In this document: piece by piece, positions 1 through 9,068 of the stretch
Position numbering within the stretch: the stretch's first letter is position 1
How the letters are laid out: every line of letters starts with the position of its first letter
DNA from: Acidovorax defluvii
GTDB taxonomy: Bacteria; Pseudomonadota; Gammaproteobacteria; Burkholderiales; Burkholderiaceae_C
Assembly: GCA_003268905.1 (NCBI GenBank)
Contig: QLTU01000006.1
Coordinates: 62,001-126,000, forward strand
Length of the DNA stretch: 64,000 nt
Reading direction: 5' to 3'
The notes under the pieces: model-generated
Told to the model about the DNA's origin: nothing
What the model saw: only the letters and a program-made list of their open reading frames with translations
Databases searched by the model: none
Program-made: the position numbers and the translations under genes

Positions 1-633
1 CTCCTTGGCGGCCATCACCGCAATTTGCGAGAAGTTGGCAATGACCAGTGCTGCGCCCAAGGCTTCTTCCATCAATTTGTCCAGAGCGACCACGCGGCTC
101 ACCAGGCCTGCGCGTTCTGCCTCCACGGCGTCCATCATGCGGCCGGTGAGGGCCATGTCCATGGCTTTGGATTTGCCCACTGCGCGCGGCAGGCGCTGTG
201 TGCCACCCGCGCCGGGGATCACCCCGAGCTTGATTTCGGGCTGGCCAAACTTGGCGTTGTCGGCGGCGATGATGAAGTCGCACATCATGGCCAGTTCGCA
301 GCCGCCACCCAGTGCAAAGCCGCTCACGGCCGCAATCACGGGTTTACGGATGGCGCGGATCTGCTCCCAGTTGCGGGTGATGTAGTCGCCCTTGTAGGCG
401 TCGGCGAAGCTGTATTTGGCCATGGCGCCAATATCGGCACCGGCGGCAAACGCCTTTTCGCTGCCCGTGATGATGGTGCAGCCAATCTTTTCATCGGCAT
501 CAAACGCCTTGAGCGCCTCGCCCAGTTCATTCATGAGCTGGTCGTTCAGGGCATTCAGTTGTTTGGGGCGGTTCAGCGTGATGACGCCAACCTTGTCCGC
601 TTCGATGCGAACCTCAATGGTTTCGTAGGCCAT
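1..633 (-). CDS. enoyl-CoA hydratase (3' end outside window)
   Basis: Crotonase-family enoyl-CoA hydratase, which adds water to trans-2-enoyl-CoA in fatty-acid or aromatic beta-oxidation. The first 211 codons are present and the C-terminus lies off the left edge. The ATG is at 631-633. The oxyanion-hole and active-site region reads [15 protein letters not shown] (about residues 106-120), followed by [21 protein letters not shown] (split here only by position, residues 130-150). The two glutamates expected to be catalytic are at about 113 and 133. It lies downstream of, and in line with, the M61 peptidase gene, with a 94-nt gap. Family assignment is firm; the exact physiological substrate cannot be told from sequence. 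Confidence 0.93.
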   Translation of the reverse strand, partial: MAYETIEVRIEADKVGVITLNRPKQLNALNDQLMNELGEALKAFDADEKIGCTIITGSEKAFAAGADIGAMAKYSFADAYKGDYITRNWEQIRAIRKPVIAAVSGFALGGGCELAMMCDFIIAADNAKFGQPEIKLGVIPGAGGTQRLPRAVGKSKAMDMALTGRMMDAVEAERAGLVSRVVALDKLMEEALGAALVIANFSQIAVMAAKE

Positions 634-727
634 GAAATCTCCTGGGTTGATGGGTTATTCAGACAACCTGGGGGACTATACCGAAGCACAAAGTCGGGCC
701 GGTTGTGCTCCGCGATGGCGCTGCCGC

Positions 728-2578
728 TCAGGCCAGCCAGCGTCCCAGCGCAGTGCTGTCGGTTGCGGTGAGGCTGATGGTGTCTGGCGTTGCTGCAGTG
801 GCCTTGCGGCTGCGCTGCCCTGCCGGTTTTGATTTGCCGGGGGCAACAGCCGCCTGTGCAGCCGGCAGCGCCATGGGCAACTGCAGCAGGCGGCCATCGC
901 GTGCCACCACGGCGGTGACCTGTGTCGCCGCTCCCGCATAAAACGCCACATCCTCCAGCCGGGCAATGCGCCAGCCCTGGCCTTGCACTTGCAGGCCCAG
1001 CCACTCATCCCCCGCGGCCATGCCCGCCTTTTCGGCGGGGCCGCCACGCAGCACGGTCTTGAGCTGCACGCTGTGGTTTTCGGTGACGCGCAGGCCCAGG
1101 CGCTGCGCCAGCTGGGGCTGCTCGGGCTTGAGTGCCACTCCATGAGCGGCCAGCAGCTCGGCCAGGGGGAGTTCGGCGGTGCTGTGCACCCACTGGTCCA
1201 GCTCGTTGTCCAAGGACCGCCCCGCCAGCGAGGCCAGCTCGGCGCGCAGGTCGGCCTCGGTCATGGGGCCGCCGGCGCAGCGCTTCCAGAGGGCGCGCAT
1301 CACGTCGTCGAGTGTGGTCTTGCCTTCACGGCGCAGCGTGAGATCCAGGCACAGGGCGACCAGCGAGCCCTTGGTGTAGTAGCTCACCGTGGCGTTGGGG
1401 GTGTTTTCATCCTGGCGGTAATACTTCACCCAGGCATCAAAACTGGCCTGCGCCACCGTCTGCACGCTGCGGCCCGGTGTCTGCAGCACCTGGTTGGTGG
1501 CCTTGCCCAGCAGCTTGAGGTAGGTGGCATCGTCGATCAGACCCGCACGGCGCAGCAGCAGGTCGTCGTAGTAGCTGGTGAAGCCCTCAAAAAACCACAG
1601 CAGCTGGGTGTAATTCTCCTGGCTGTAGTCGTAGCGGAAAAACTCTGCCGGGCGCAGGCGCTTGACGTTCCAGGTGTGGAAATACTCGTGGCTGATGAGG
1701 CCGAGCAAGGTGGTGTAGCCATCACTGGCGCGCGCTTCGCCCGTGCGGGGCAGGTCATGCCGGCCGCAAATCAGGGCCGTGGAGTTGCGGTGTTCCAGGC
1801 CGCCATAGCCGTCGTGAACGGCATTGAGCATGAAGAGGTAATTTTTGATTGGCGGCTTGCCCTTGCCGTGCCAAAAATGGATGGCGGTCTCGCAGATTTT
1901 CTGGGTGTCGGCCAGCAGGCGTTTGCCGTCAAACGATGGCGCGGCACCCGCCACCACGAAGCGGTGGGCCACGCCGCAGGCGGTGAATTGCCCGCTCCAG
2001 AAGGTTCCCATTTCGACCGGGCAGTCCACCAGTTCGTCGTAGTGGCTTGCCGCATACACGCCAAAGCCCCTTTTGTCGATGGACTGCGGCGTCAGCCCCG
2101 TGGCGACAGACCAGTGGGCGGTGGCCGCAGTGCTGGCGACTTCGAGTGCATGGGGTGCATCCTCTTGGCCATGCACACGCAGGCACACGCTGGTGCCATT
2201 GAAGAAGCCGCGCGAGGCGTCCAGCCAGGCCGTGCGCACCGAGCTGTCGTAGGCACACACTTCGTAGGTAAGCACCAGGGGGCGGTCGGTGCGGCAGGTG
2301 GCGCGCCAGCGGTGCTTGTCCAGCTGCAAGAGGGGCACACGCCGGCCTTGTTGTGCACTCAGGCGCTGCAGATTTTTGGAAAATTCGCGCACCAGATAAC
2401 TGCCCGGTATCCAGACAGGAAGCGACAACTCCTGTTGTTCCTGCGGGTGCGCCACGGTCAGTGTGACGGTGAACAGCCGGGCATGTGGGTCGGCGGCTTC
2501 GATGCGGTAGTGAACGGGGGCCTGGGTGGCCTGGCTGGCTTGGCTGGAGGGTTTGCGGGAGGTACGGAAGGTGGGCAT
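728..2578 (-). CDS. M61 family metallopeptidase with PDZ domain
   Basis: Glycyl-aminopeptidase-type M61 metalloprotease of 616 aa. The zinc motif HEYFHTWNVKR lies at about residue 295, preceded by GGLEHRNS and followed by WFFEGFTSYYDD, which holds the third metal ligand glutamate. A PDZ domain (about residues 480-560) reads GLRVTENHSVQLKTVLRGGP and KAGMAAGDEWLGLQV. No signal peptide is evident, so it may be cytosolic. I chose the ATG at 2578; a TTG six codons upstream is possible. The last 40 residues are Ala/Lys/Thr-rich and look disordered. Family is clear; biological substrate unknown. Confidence 0.92.
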   Translation of the reverse strand: MPTFRTSRKPSSQASQATQAPVHYRIEAADPHARLFTVTLTVAHPQEQQELSLPVWIPGSYLVREFSKNLQRLSAQQGRRVPLLQLDKHRWRATCRTDRPLVLTYEVCAYDSSVRTAWLDASRGFFNGTSVCLRVHGQEDAPHALEVASTAATAHWSVATGLTPQSIDKRGFGVYAASHYDELVDCPVEMGTFWSGQFTACGVAHRFVVAGAAPSFDGKRLLADTQKICETAIHFWHGKGKPPIKNYLFMLNAVHDGYGGLEHRNSTALICGRHDLPRTGEARASDGYTTLLGLISHEYFHTWNVKRLRPAEFFRYDYSQENYTQLLWFFEGFTSYYDDLLLRRAGLIDDATYLKLLGKATNQVLQTPGRSVQTVAQASFDAWVKYYRQDENTPNATVSYYTKGSLVALCLDLTLRREGKTTLDDVMRALWKRCAGGPMTEADLRAELASLAGRSLDNELDQWVHSTAELPLAELLAAHGVALKPEQPQLAQRLGLRVTENHSVQLKTVLRGGPAEKAGMAAGDEWLGLQVQGQGWRIARLEDVAFYAGAATQVTAVVARDGRLLQLPMALPAAQAAVAPGKSKPAGQRSRKATAATPDTISLTATDSTALGRWLA

Positions 2579-2847
2579 GGGTGCGGCGTCGTGCAAGGCG
2601 GGTGCTTAGGAGGCTGTCGGACTCGGAAAACGTCGGCTGCAAACGGGCCGCAGCGGTCTTTTCATTTACCTTATTTTTGCCCCATAACCGTGCCATGAAG
2701 CTGCAAAGTCGGCAAAGACTGTCCTCGCTGGGGGCTATTTCCGCTTTCGACGCCCCAGGTCTGACGGCCTCCTGGCTCCGATGCGCGCTTCACCCGCCGG
2801 GGTCTCGGGGGCTGGGAAGGCGCGGGGAGTGATGTCCCCGCAGGCGT

Positions 2848-3573
2848 TCAGTTGCTGCTGGGGGCGCTGCCGGCCTCTGCCAGGCGCTTTTCCACATCCT
2901 GGGCGTTGATGGCGCCCGGAACGCGTGAGCCGTCGGTGAATATCAGCGTGGGGGTTCCGGTGATTTTGTATTTTTTGCCGAAGGCAAGATTGCGCTGAAT
3001 GGCGCTGGTGTCGCAGCTGGCGGTATTGGGTGTCTTGTCGCGCAGCATGAAGTCGTGCCAGGTGGCGGCCCGGTCTTTGGCGCACCAGATGTTGCGGGAT
3101 TTTTCTGCCGAGTCGGGGCTGAGGATGGGGTAGAGAAACAGATAGACCGTGATGTTGTCCACGTTCTGCATGTCCCGCTCGAAACGCTTGCAATAGCCGC
3201 AGTTGGGGTCTTCAAACACCGCCACTTTGCGTTTGCCATCGCCACGCACAATGGTGAAGGCATCCTTCAGGGGCAGGGCAGAAAAATCCACCGCCGTGAG
3301 TTTGTTAATGCGGTCTTCGGTCAGGTTGCGGCGCGCCTTGGTGTCGATCAGCTCGCCCTGGATGACGTAGTTGCCTTTGGCGTCGGTATAAAAAAGATCG
3401 GTGCCGATGCGCACTTCATACAGGCCAGGCATGGCAGTGGTGCGCACCTCGTCGATTTTTTCCATTTGCGGAATGCGTTCGGCCAGCGTTTTGCGGATGG
3501 CGGCCTCCTGGGCGGAAGCGGTGAAACTCAGGGCGAAAGCGGCCGTGGCCAGCAGGGTGGGAATCAATTGCAT
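2848..3573 (-). CDS. dsbC: thiol:disulfide interchange protein DsbC
   Basis: Periplasmic disulfide isomerase of 241 aa. The N-terminal signal peptide probably ends near residue 21 (TASA/QEA). A dimerisation domain (about 22-85) is followed by a thioredoxin fold with the redox motif NCGYCKRF (Cys125 and Cys128), matching the CGYC of E. coli DsbC. A cis-proline-type segment GTPTLIFTDGSRVPG is near residue 205. The start ATG at 3573 follows a GAGAA ribosome-binding site and gives a proper signal sequence; the frame stays open further upstream but homologous DsbC proteins do not extend there. It lies 50 nt behind the UbiH-type gene on the same strand. Confidence 0.95.
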   Translation of the reverse strand: MQLIPTLLATAAFALSFTASAQEAAIRKTLAERIPQMEKIDEVRTTAMPGLYEVRIGTDLFYTDAKGNYVIQGELIDTKARRNLTEDRINKLTAVDFSALPLKDAFTIVRGDGKRKVAVFEDPNCGYCKRFERDMQNVDNITVYLFLYPILSPDSAEKSRNIWCAKDRAATWHDFMLRDKTPNTASCDTSAIQRNLAFGKKYKITGTPTLIFTDGSRVPGAINAQDVEKRLAEAGSAPSSN

Positions 3574-3623
3574 CGTGTTCTCGTTCAGTGGTGTCGCTGC
3601 GGCTGCCTGTGCAGCCACCAAAT

Positions 3624-4757
3624 TCAGTGGGTTCCCATGGCCTGGCGAGCCATCCATTCCTTCAGGGGACCGCTGCGCTCGAAACCTTTCATGCCCCAGT
3701 TGCGCAGCGCCTGCCATGGCCCTTCGGTCCGCGCAAAAAGCTGCTGCAGACTGTCGGTTGCCAGCCCCATGGGCAGCATGTCCGCCTTGCGCTCGCGCTC
3801 GTAACCGCGCAGCAAGCGCAAATCCGCCACGCTGCGCCAGTAGTCGCGTCCGTGCAGCACGCGGGCCAGGACTTGCGCATCTGCCAGCCCCATGTTCAGC
3901 CCTTGTCCTGCCAGCGGATGCACGTTGTGCGCAGCATCACCGGCGAGTACCCAGCTGCGTGCCTGGCCGCCCTGCGCAGGCAGAGCCCCGCACCAGCGGT
4001 TGGCGCGCGCCTGCTGCAAGGGCCAGGCCGCACGCTCACCACTCAGTTGCAATGCGCCGAGTGCGCCATGACTGGCGTCTTGCAGGCGCTGGGCGAATTC
4101 CTGCGGTTCCAGCGCCAGCAACTCGGGCACCCGTTCCTTGATGACAGACCAGACCACTGCCACGGAGTTCCCCTGCGCACCGTCCAGCGGCAAAAAAGCC
4201 AGGATGCCGTCGGGCAAAAACCACTGGCGGGCAACCTGGCCGTGGGGGCGTTCGCACGTCAGCCGCGTGGCAATGGCGTGCTGTTCGTAGGCCGTCACCT
4301 CGAAGTCCACCCCAAACTCGCTGCGGGTGCGGCTGGCCCGGCCTTCGCACACCGCGGTAAGGGCCGCGGGCACTGGCTCTGGCACCACCTCCACTTGCGG
4401 CTGGTAGCGCACGGCTTCTGCCAGGCGGGCTTCCAGCGCTGGCACATCCACAATCCAGGCCAGTGCGTCCGCGCCCTGGGTGGCGGCGTCAAAGTGCACT
4501 GCGCCACCCTGGTCGCCAAACACCTGCATTTGTGTCACTGCCGTGGCATGGGCCGGGTCGGGCCAGCTGCGCAACGACTCGAGCAACTGGCGCGAGGCCG
4601 CATTCAGTGCATAGGCTCGCACATCGCCAGTGGGCGCAACCGCGGGAGCGGGTGCGGCCACCAGGGCTACGCGCAGCCTCTCGCGGGCCAGCAGCAAGGC
4701 CAGGGTGCGGCCCACCACGCCGGCGCCACGGATACAGATGTCAAAGGTTTTTGCCAT
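3624..4757 (-). CDS. UbiH/UbiF/VisC-family FAD-dependent hydroxylase
   Basis: Flavin monooxygenase of 377 aa related to the ring hydroxylases of ubiquinone synthesis. The Rossmann FAD motif GAGVVGRTLALLLA begins at residue 11. The second FAD motif WVLAGDAAHNVHPLAGQGLN lies near residue 270, including the GDAAH and HPLAGQGLNMGL signatures typical of the UbiH group. It starts at ATG 4757, close to the family's usual length. It is divergent from the MOSC gene and reads into dsbC. Which ring carbon it hydroxylates cannot be decided from sequence alone. Confidence 0.88.
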   Translation of the reverse strand: MAKTFDICIRGAGVVGRTLALLLARERLRVALVAAPAPAVAPTGDVRAYALNAASRQLLESLRSWPDPAHATAVTQMQVFGDQGGAVHFDAATQGADALAWIVDVPALEARLAEAVRYQPQVEVVPEPVPAALTAVCEGRASRTRSEFGVDFEVTAYEQHAIATRLTCERPHGQVARQWFLPDGILAFLPLDGAQGNSVAVVWSVIKERVPELLALEPQEFAQRLQDASHGALGALQLSGERAAWPLQQARANRWCGALPAQGGQARSWVLAGDAAHNVHPLAGQGLNMGLADAQVLARVLHGRDYWRSVADLRLLRGYERERKADMLPMGLATDSLQQLFARTEGPWQALRNWGMKGFERSGPLKEWMARQAMGTH

Positions 4758-4845
4758 GGCGGCATTGTAGGAGGGCCCTACGGACCGGAGGGCGGGGCAA
4801 AATGGCGCACCCGGCCCTCGCGGCCGCTGTCAGGAGCTTTGCGGC

Positions 4846-5716
4846 GTGACTTCTTTCCCTGAATCCGATCTGTCGGGCACGATCTCGCGCCTGTTTGTTT
4901 ACCCGGTCAAATCCTGCGCGGGCGTGGAGGTGCAGGAGGCATTGCTCACCGAAACCGGCCTGGACCTGGACCGTGCCTGGATGGTGGTGGATGCCCAGGG
5001 CGTGTTCCTGACCCAGCGCGCCTTGCCCCGCATGGCGCTGATTCGTCCCCAGCTCAAAACCTCGGAACTGGTGCTGCGCGCCCCGGGCATGCTGGCGCTG
5101 CATTTGGCAGTGGATGCCGTGGAGGGCCCGGCCACCGTCACAGTATGGAAGGACACCGTGCCTGCCTGGGACATGGGCCCCCCTGGCTGCGCAATGGTTC
5201 AGCGATTTTCTGGGGCAACCCTGCCGTCTGGTGCGGTTTGACCCGCACTACCGCCGTCTGTCGAGCACAGACTGGACCCAGGGGGTCGAGGCGCTCAACC
5301 AGTTTTCTGACGGATTTCCCTTGCTGGTGGTCAGCGAGGCATCGTTGGCAGAGCTCAATGCCCGTCTGGTTGCCGCCGGGCAGGAGCCCGTGGGCATGGA
5401 GCGTTTTCGGCCCAACGTGGTGCTGGCGGGGGTGCAGGCGCACGACGAAGACCGCGTGGACATGGTGCGCGTGGCGGTGGGGCAGCAAGAGGTGCACTTG
5501 CAGCCCGTCAAGCCTTGCGCACGCTGCCCCATTCCCAACATCGATCCGGCCACCGCACACAGCAGCCCGGTGGTGGCGGACGCCTTGCAGGCCTATCGGC
5601 AGGACCCGCGTGTAGGGGGCGCCGTCACCTTTGGCATGAACGCCATCGTGCGGCAGGGGGTGGGGCAGGTGCTGCGCGTGGGGCAGCCCATTGGCGCAGA
5701 TGTGCGTTTCGACTGA
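4846..5716 (+). pseudogene. MOSC-domain protein, frameshifted
   Basis: The MOSC N-terminal barrel (GTISRLFVYPVKSCAGVEV and on) starts at GTG 4846, 9 nt after an AGGAG site at 4832-4836. It reads in frame to about 5183, then continues one base over as LAAQWFSDFLGQPCRLVRFDPHYRRL and the MOSC core. The core includes the family cysteine motif KPCARCPIPNID and ends at 5716. The switch falls in a run of six C at 5178-5183. Deleting one C gives an unbroken protein of about 289 aa reading DMGPLAAQW. Intact members bind a sulfur or metal at the conserved Cys, as in molybdenum cofactor sulfurases and YiiM-type proteins. This is either a sequencing error, a real null allele or a slippery site. Family assignment is strong; the intactness of the gene is not. 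Confidence 0.85.
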
Positions 5717-5798
5717 ACGTCGCGTTGCGCGAAAACCGGGCCAGGCCACAGGCCCGTAAAATCAGTGGTTTGTCTCCAGAACACCAGAAAGCCCTGCC

Positions 5799-6893
5799 AT
5801 GAGCCTCCAATGCGGCATCGTGGGCCTGCCCAACGTCGGCAAGTCCACCCTCTTCAACGCCCTGACCAAGGCCGGCATCGCCGCCGAGAACTATCCCTTT
5901 TGCACCATTGAGCCCAATGTGGGCGTGGTGGAGGTGCCCGACCCGCGCCTGCAGCAGCTGGCCGAGATCATCCAGCCCGAGCGCATCGTGCCGGCCATCG
6001 TCGAATTTGTGGACATCGCAGGCCTGGTGGCCGGTGCCAGCCAGGGCGAAGGCCTGGGCAACCAGTTTTTGGCCCACATCCGTGAAACCGATGCCATCGT
6101 GAACGTGGTGCGCTGCTTCGAAGACGACAACGTGATCCACGTCGCCGGACGCGTTGATCCGATCTCGGACATCGAAGTCATCCAGACCGAGCTGTGCCTG
6201 GCCGACATGGGCACCGTGGACAAGGCGCTCAACCGCTACACCAAGGCCGCCAAGTCGGGCAACGACAAGGATGCCGCCAAGCTGGTGGCGCTGCTCACGC
6301 GCATCCAGGCCGCGCTCAACGAAGGCAAGCCCGCCCGCTCGGTGGAAATCACCAAGGAAGAGCAGCCCCTGCTCAAGTCCTTGTGCCTGATCACCGCCAA
6401 GCCCGCCATGTTTGTCGGCAACGTCAGCGAAGACGGCTTTGAAAACAACCCCTTCCTGGATCGTCTGAAAGAATATGCAGCCAGCCAGAATGCTCCCGTG
6501 GTGGCCATTTGCGCCAAGATGGAAGCAGAAATGGCCGAGATGGGCGACGAAGACCGCGACATGTTCCTGGCCGAGATGGGCCAGACCGAGCCGGGCCTGG
6601 CCCGCCTGATCCGTGGTGCCTTCAAGTTGCTGGGACTGCAGACGTACTTCACCGCCGGCGTGAAGGAAGTGCGCGCCTGGACCATCCACATTGGAGACAC
6701 CGCCCCGCAGGCTGCCGGCGTGATCCACGGCGACTTCGAGCGCGGCTTCATTCGCGCGCAGACCATTGCGTTTGATGATTTCATTGCCTACAAGGGCGAG
6801 CAGGGCGCCAAGGATGCCGGCAAGATGCGCGCAGAAGGCAAGGAATACGTGGTGAAAGACGGCGACGTTTTGAACTTCCTGTTCAACGTCTAA
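5799..6893 (+). CDS. ychF: redox-regulated Obg-like ATPase YchF
   Basis: Ribosome-associated P-loop ATPase of the Obg superfamily, 364 aa, the usual length. Walker A is GLPNVGKST at residues 9-17, switch II is [20 protein letters not shown], and the base-recognition loop reads VGNVSED, with the N-x-x-E pattern that gives YchF preference for ATP. A C-terminal TGS domain (about 280-364) includes [13 protein letters not shown] and [18 protein letters not shown]. It stands alone on the plus strand and is followed by a clear terminator. Confidence 0.97.
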   Translation: MSLQCGIVGLPNVGKSTLFNALTKAGIAAENYPFCTIEPNVGVVEVPDPRLQQLAEIIQPERIVPAIVEFVDIAGLVAGASQGEGLGNQFLAHIRETDAIVNVVRCFEDDNVIHVAGRVDPISDIEVIQTELCLADMGTVDKALNRYTKAAKSGNDKDAAKLVALLTRIQAALNEGKPARSVEITKEEQPLLKSLCLITAKPAMFVGNVSEDGFENNPFLDRLKEYAASQNAPVVAICAKMEAEMAEMGDEDRDMFLAEMGQTEPGLARLIRGAFKLLGLQTYFTAGVKEVRAWTIHIGDTAPQAAGVIHGDFERGFIRAQTIAFDDFIAYKGEQGAKDAGKMRAEGKEYVVKDGDVLNFLFNV

Positions 6894-6934
6894 CCAAGGA
6901 GCGTGCGGCCTTTTGGCCCGTGTCTCTGCCCACA

Positions 6935-6967
6935 TCCCTGCACCGCCTGGCGTTGCAGGGATTTTTT
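6935..6967 (+). terminator. intrinsic terminator after ychF
   Basis: A perfect 8-bp inverted repeat, TCCCTGCA (6935-6942) and TGCAGGGA (6954-6961), with an 11-nt loop is followed directly by TTTTTT, 42 nt past the ychF stop. Confidence 0.85.
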
Positions 6968-7028
6968 ATGGCTTTATGGAACGGGCCCATGCTGCCTGCA
7001 TGACCGCTTCCCATCACTTTTTCACGCC

Positions 7029-7907
7029 ATGACTCCTGGAATCGTCTATGCCACCCTCGCCTACATGGCCTGGGGCTTGTTTCCGCTGTATTTCCGGCAG
7101 GTCGCCCATGTGCCTGCACTGGAGGTGGTGGTGCACCGCACGGTGTGGTCGCTGGTGTTTGTGTTGGCGGTGCTGGCGGTGCGCAGGCATTGGGGCTGGA
7201 TGCGTGCCCTGTGGGGCCAGCCCAGGGTGCTGGGGGCGTTTGCGGTGTCGGCGCTGCTGCTGTCGGTCAACTGGCTCACTTATGTGTGGGCGGTGCAAAA
7301 CAACCATGTGGTGGATGCCAGCCTCGGCTACTTCATCCTTCCGCTGGTGAATGTGGCGCTGGGTTTTGTTTTTCTGCACGAACGGCCCCGCCCCGGGCAA
7401 TGGCTGGCCGTGGCGGTGGCCGCGGCCGGTGTGCTGTGGCTGGCGGTGCAGGCCGGACGCGTGCCCTGGATTGCGCTGGTGCTGGCCTTGAGCTTTGGTT
7501 TCTATGGCCTGTTGCGCAAGGTGGCCACGCTGGGTGCACTGGAGGGGCTGGCGCTGGAAACCATGATGCTGGCGCCGGTGGCGGTGGCCGCACTCGCCAT
7601 GTGGTCGTCGCAGGGGCAGGGCGCGCTGGTGCAGGGGGATACGGCCACCGTGGCGTGGCTGCTGGTAGCCGGCCCCATGACTGCGGTGCCCCTGTTGCTG
7701 TTTGCGGCGGGTGCGCGCCTGATTCCCATGGCCACACTGGGCATCCTGCAGTACATCTCGCCCAGCCTGCAGTTCGCGCTGGGGATCTGGCTGTTTCACG
7801 AGCCGTTCGAGCCTGCGCGCCTGGTGGGTTTTGTGCTGATCTGGGCGGCGCTGCTGGTGTACAGCCTGGAGGGCTGGTGGACCCGCCGGAGCAGTGCCGC
7901 AGCGTGA
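7029..7907 (+). CDS. rarD: EamA-family transporter RarD
   Basis: Inner-membrane protein of 292 aa with about ten hydrophobic segments in two EamA repeats, of the RarD subgroup. The N-terminus MTPGIVYATLAYMAWGLFPLYF (shown by its first residues at 7029) and the segments WLTYVWAVQNNHVVDASLGY and FISP-type GILQYISPSLQFALGIWLFHE are characteristic. The ATG at 7029 is preferred over upstream in-frame codons, which would encode a non-hydrophobic leader unlike the family. Its substrate is unknown; RarD was named after chloramphenicol-related phenotypes but transport specificity is unproven. Confidence 0.9.
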   Translation: MTPGIVYATLAYMAWGLFPLYFRQVAHVPALEVVVHRTVWSLVFVLAVLAVRRHWGWMRALWGQPRVLGAFAVSALLLSVNWLTYVWAVQNNHVVDASLGYFILPLVNVALGFVFLHERPRPGQWLAVAVAAAGVLWLAVQAGRVPWIALVLALSFGFYGLLRKVATLGALEGLALETMMLAPVAVAALAMWSSQGQGALVQGDTATVAWLLVAGPMTAVPLLLFAAGARLIPMATLGILQYISPSLQFALGIWLFHEPFEPARLVGFVLIWAALLVYSLEGWWTRRSSAAA

Positions 7908-7943
7908 GCGCGGGTCGGAATATCCGTTTGAATCAGATTTTAA

Positions 7944-8003
7944 GTAAAATTCGGCTCTAACGCTTATGGGGTAAGCGCAAGCAGCTATATTTTTAGTAGC
8001 ATT
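7944..8003 (-). repeat. family A hairpin repeat, copy 1
   Basis: Reverse-oriented copy of a repeat found eight times in the window. Its hairpin core is CGCTTA-tgggg-TAAGCG (7961-7976), flanked by GCAAGCAGCTAT. It lies 50 nt past the rarD stop and may also serve as a terminator. The rest of 7908-8200, about 290 nt between rarD and the ABC gene, shows no coding signal. Confidence 0.7.
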
Positions 8004-8200
8004 TTTTGGTGTGCTGTTGGCACTGCAGGTGGTGGGCCGGGTGAGTGCCGGGCCCTGCCCACAAGGCGGGAGTGCAAGGCGGGATCGTGCGGTGGCCGCC
8101 GTTTTGTGCACTTTGCTTGCCCACGGGTGGTTGACACGCATCAATCAGCGCCCACACTGTGCGGCATTGTCTTTATGTCCGGCGCGCAGCGCTGCCCTCC

Positions 8201-8974
8201 ATGCCCGATGCACCTGTTGACACGTTCCCGGCGCCGCCTGCATCGTCAGTACCGCCTGCACCGTCTGGTGCTGCCGTGGTGTTCCATGCGCGCGATTTGT
8301 GCAAGACCTACCAGACGGGCGAAGTGCAAGTGCGCGCGCTGCACGATGTCAACCTGGATATCGTGCGCGGCGAGTTCATCGTGCTGCTGGGCGCCTCGGG
8401 CAGCGGCAAGTCCACGCTGCTCAACATCCTGGGCGGGCTGGACGTGCCGACCAGTGGCGAGGTCTGGTTTGCCGACCACCGCCTGACCGGCGCCAGCGAG
8501 GCCGAACTGACGGCCTACAGGCGCGAGCATGTGGGCTTTGTGTTCCAGTTCTACAACCTCATTCCCAGCCTCACGGTGCGCGAGAACCTGGCTCTGGTGA
8601 CAGACATCGCGCCGCACCCCATGCCCATTGACGAGGCCATCGCGCTGGTCGGGCTCACGCCGCGCCAGCACCACTTTCCGGCGCAACTGTCGGGCGGCGA
8701 GCAGCAGCGCGTGGCGATTGCCCGCGCCATCGTCAAGCGCCCCGATGTGCTGCTGTGCGACGAGCCCACCGGCGCGCTCGACTACCAGACCGGCAAGATG
8801 GTGCTGGAGGTGATCGCCCGCATTAATGCCGAGCTGGGCACCACGGCGGTGGTCATCACGCACAACGCGGCCATCGCTGCCGTGGCCGACCGCGTGGTGT
8901 ACCTGGTGGACGGCACCATCCAGCGCATCGAGTGCAATGCGCACCGGCTCTCGCCTTCGGAGCTGTCGTGGTGA
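8201..8974 (+). CDS. ABC transporter ATP-binding protein (MacB/LolD type)
   Basis: ATPase of 257 aa for the permease and adaptor that follow. Walker A is GASGSGKST (residues 64-72), the Q-loop lies in [14 protein letters not shown], the ABC signature is [15 protein letters not shown] (about 163) and Walker B is VLLCDEPTG (about 182). The pattern [18 protein letters not shown] with FQFYNL is typical of the MacB/LolD class, which drives mechanical export rather than import. A Pro/Ala-rich N-terminal tail of about 25 residues precedes the fold. The ATG at 8201 is chosen; a GTG at 8159 in frame is the alternative and neither has a good ribosome-binding site. Confidence 0.9.
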   Translation: MPDAPVDTFPAPPASSVPPAPSGAAVVFHARDLCKTYQTGEVQVRALHDVNLDIVRGEFIVLLGASGSGKSTLLNILGGLDVPTSGEVWFADHRLTGASEAELTAYRREHVGFVFQFYNLIPSLTVRENLALVTDIAPHPMPIDEAIALVGLTPRQHHFPAQLSGGEQQRVAIARAIVKRPDVLLCDEPTGALDYQTGKMVLEVIARINAELGTTAVVITHNAAIAAVADRVVYLVDGTIQRIECNAHRLSPSELSW

Positions 8975-8987
8975 GGCAGAAAATACA

Positions 8988-9063
8988 CCCACGCTCGCCC
9001 GCTGCGCGGGGTCCGCTGCCCCCCAAGGGCGCCGCTTTTTGCCTTGGGGCGGCCCGGCGGCAG
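8988..9063 (-). repeat. family B GC-rich repeat, copy 1
   Basis: GC-rich element filling the gap between the ABC ATPase and its permease. Its reverse complement aligns closely with 37036-37112 inside pyrR: both contain CCGCCGGGCCGCCCCAAGG, then GGCGCCCT or AGCGCCCT, GGGGGGCAGCG and AGCGTGGG. It carries CCCC/GGGG stems able to fold. Confidence 0.75.
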
Positions 9064-9068
9064 TAAAT

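Noticed and set aside
983-2698. Plus-strand frame of 571 codons opposite the M61 gene
   Set aside because: Antisense shadow; the M61 gene has catalytic motifs in order.
5114-5716. Second half of the MOSC gene as an independent gene
   Set aside because: It lacks a ribosome-binding site and its first residues do not fit the fold; it continues the upstream half once one base is skipped.
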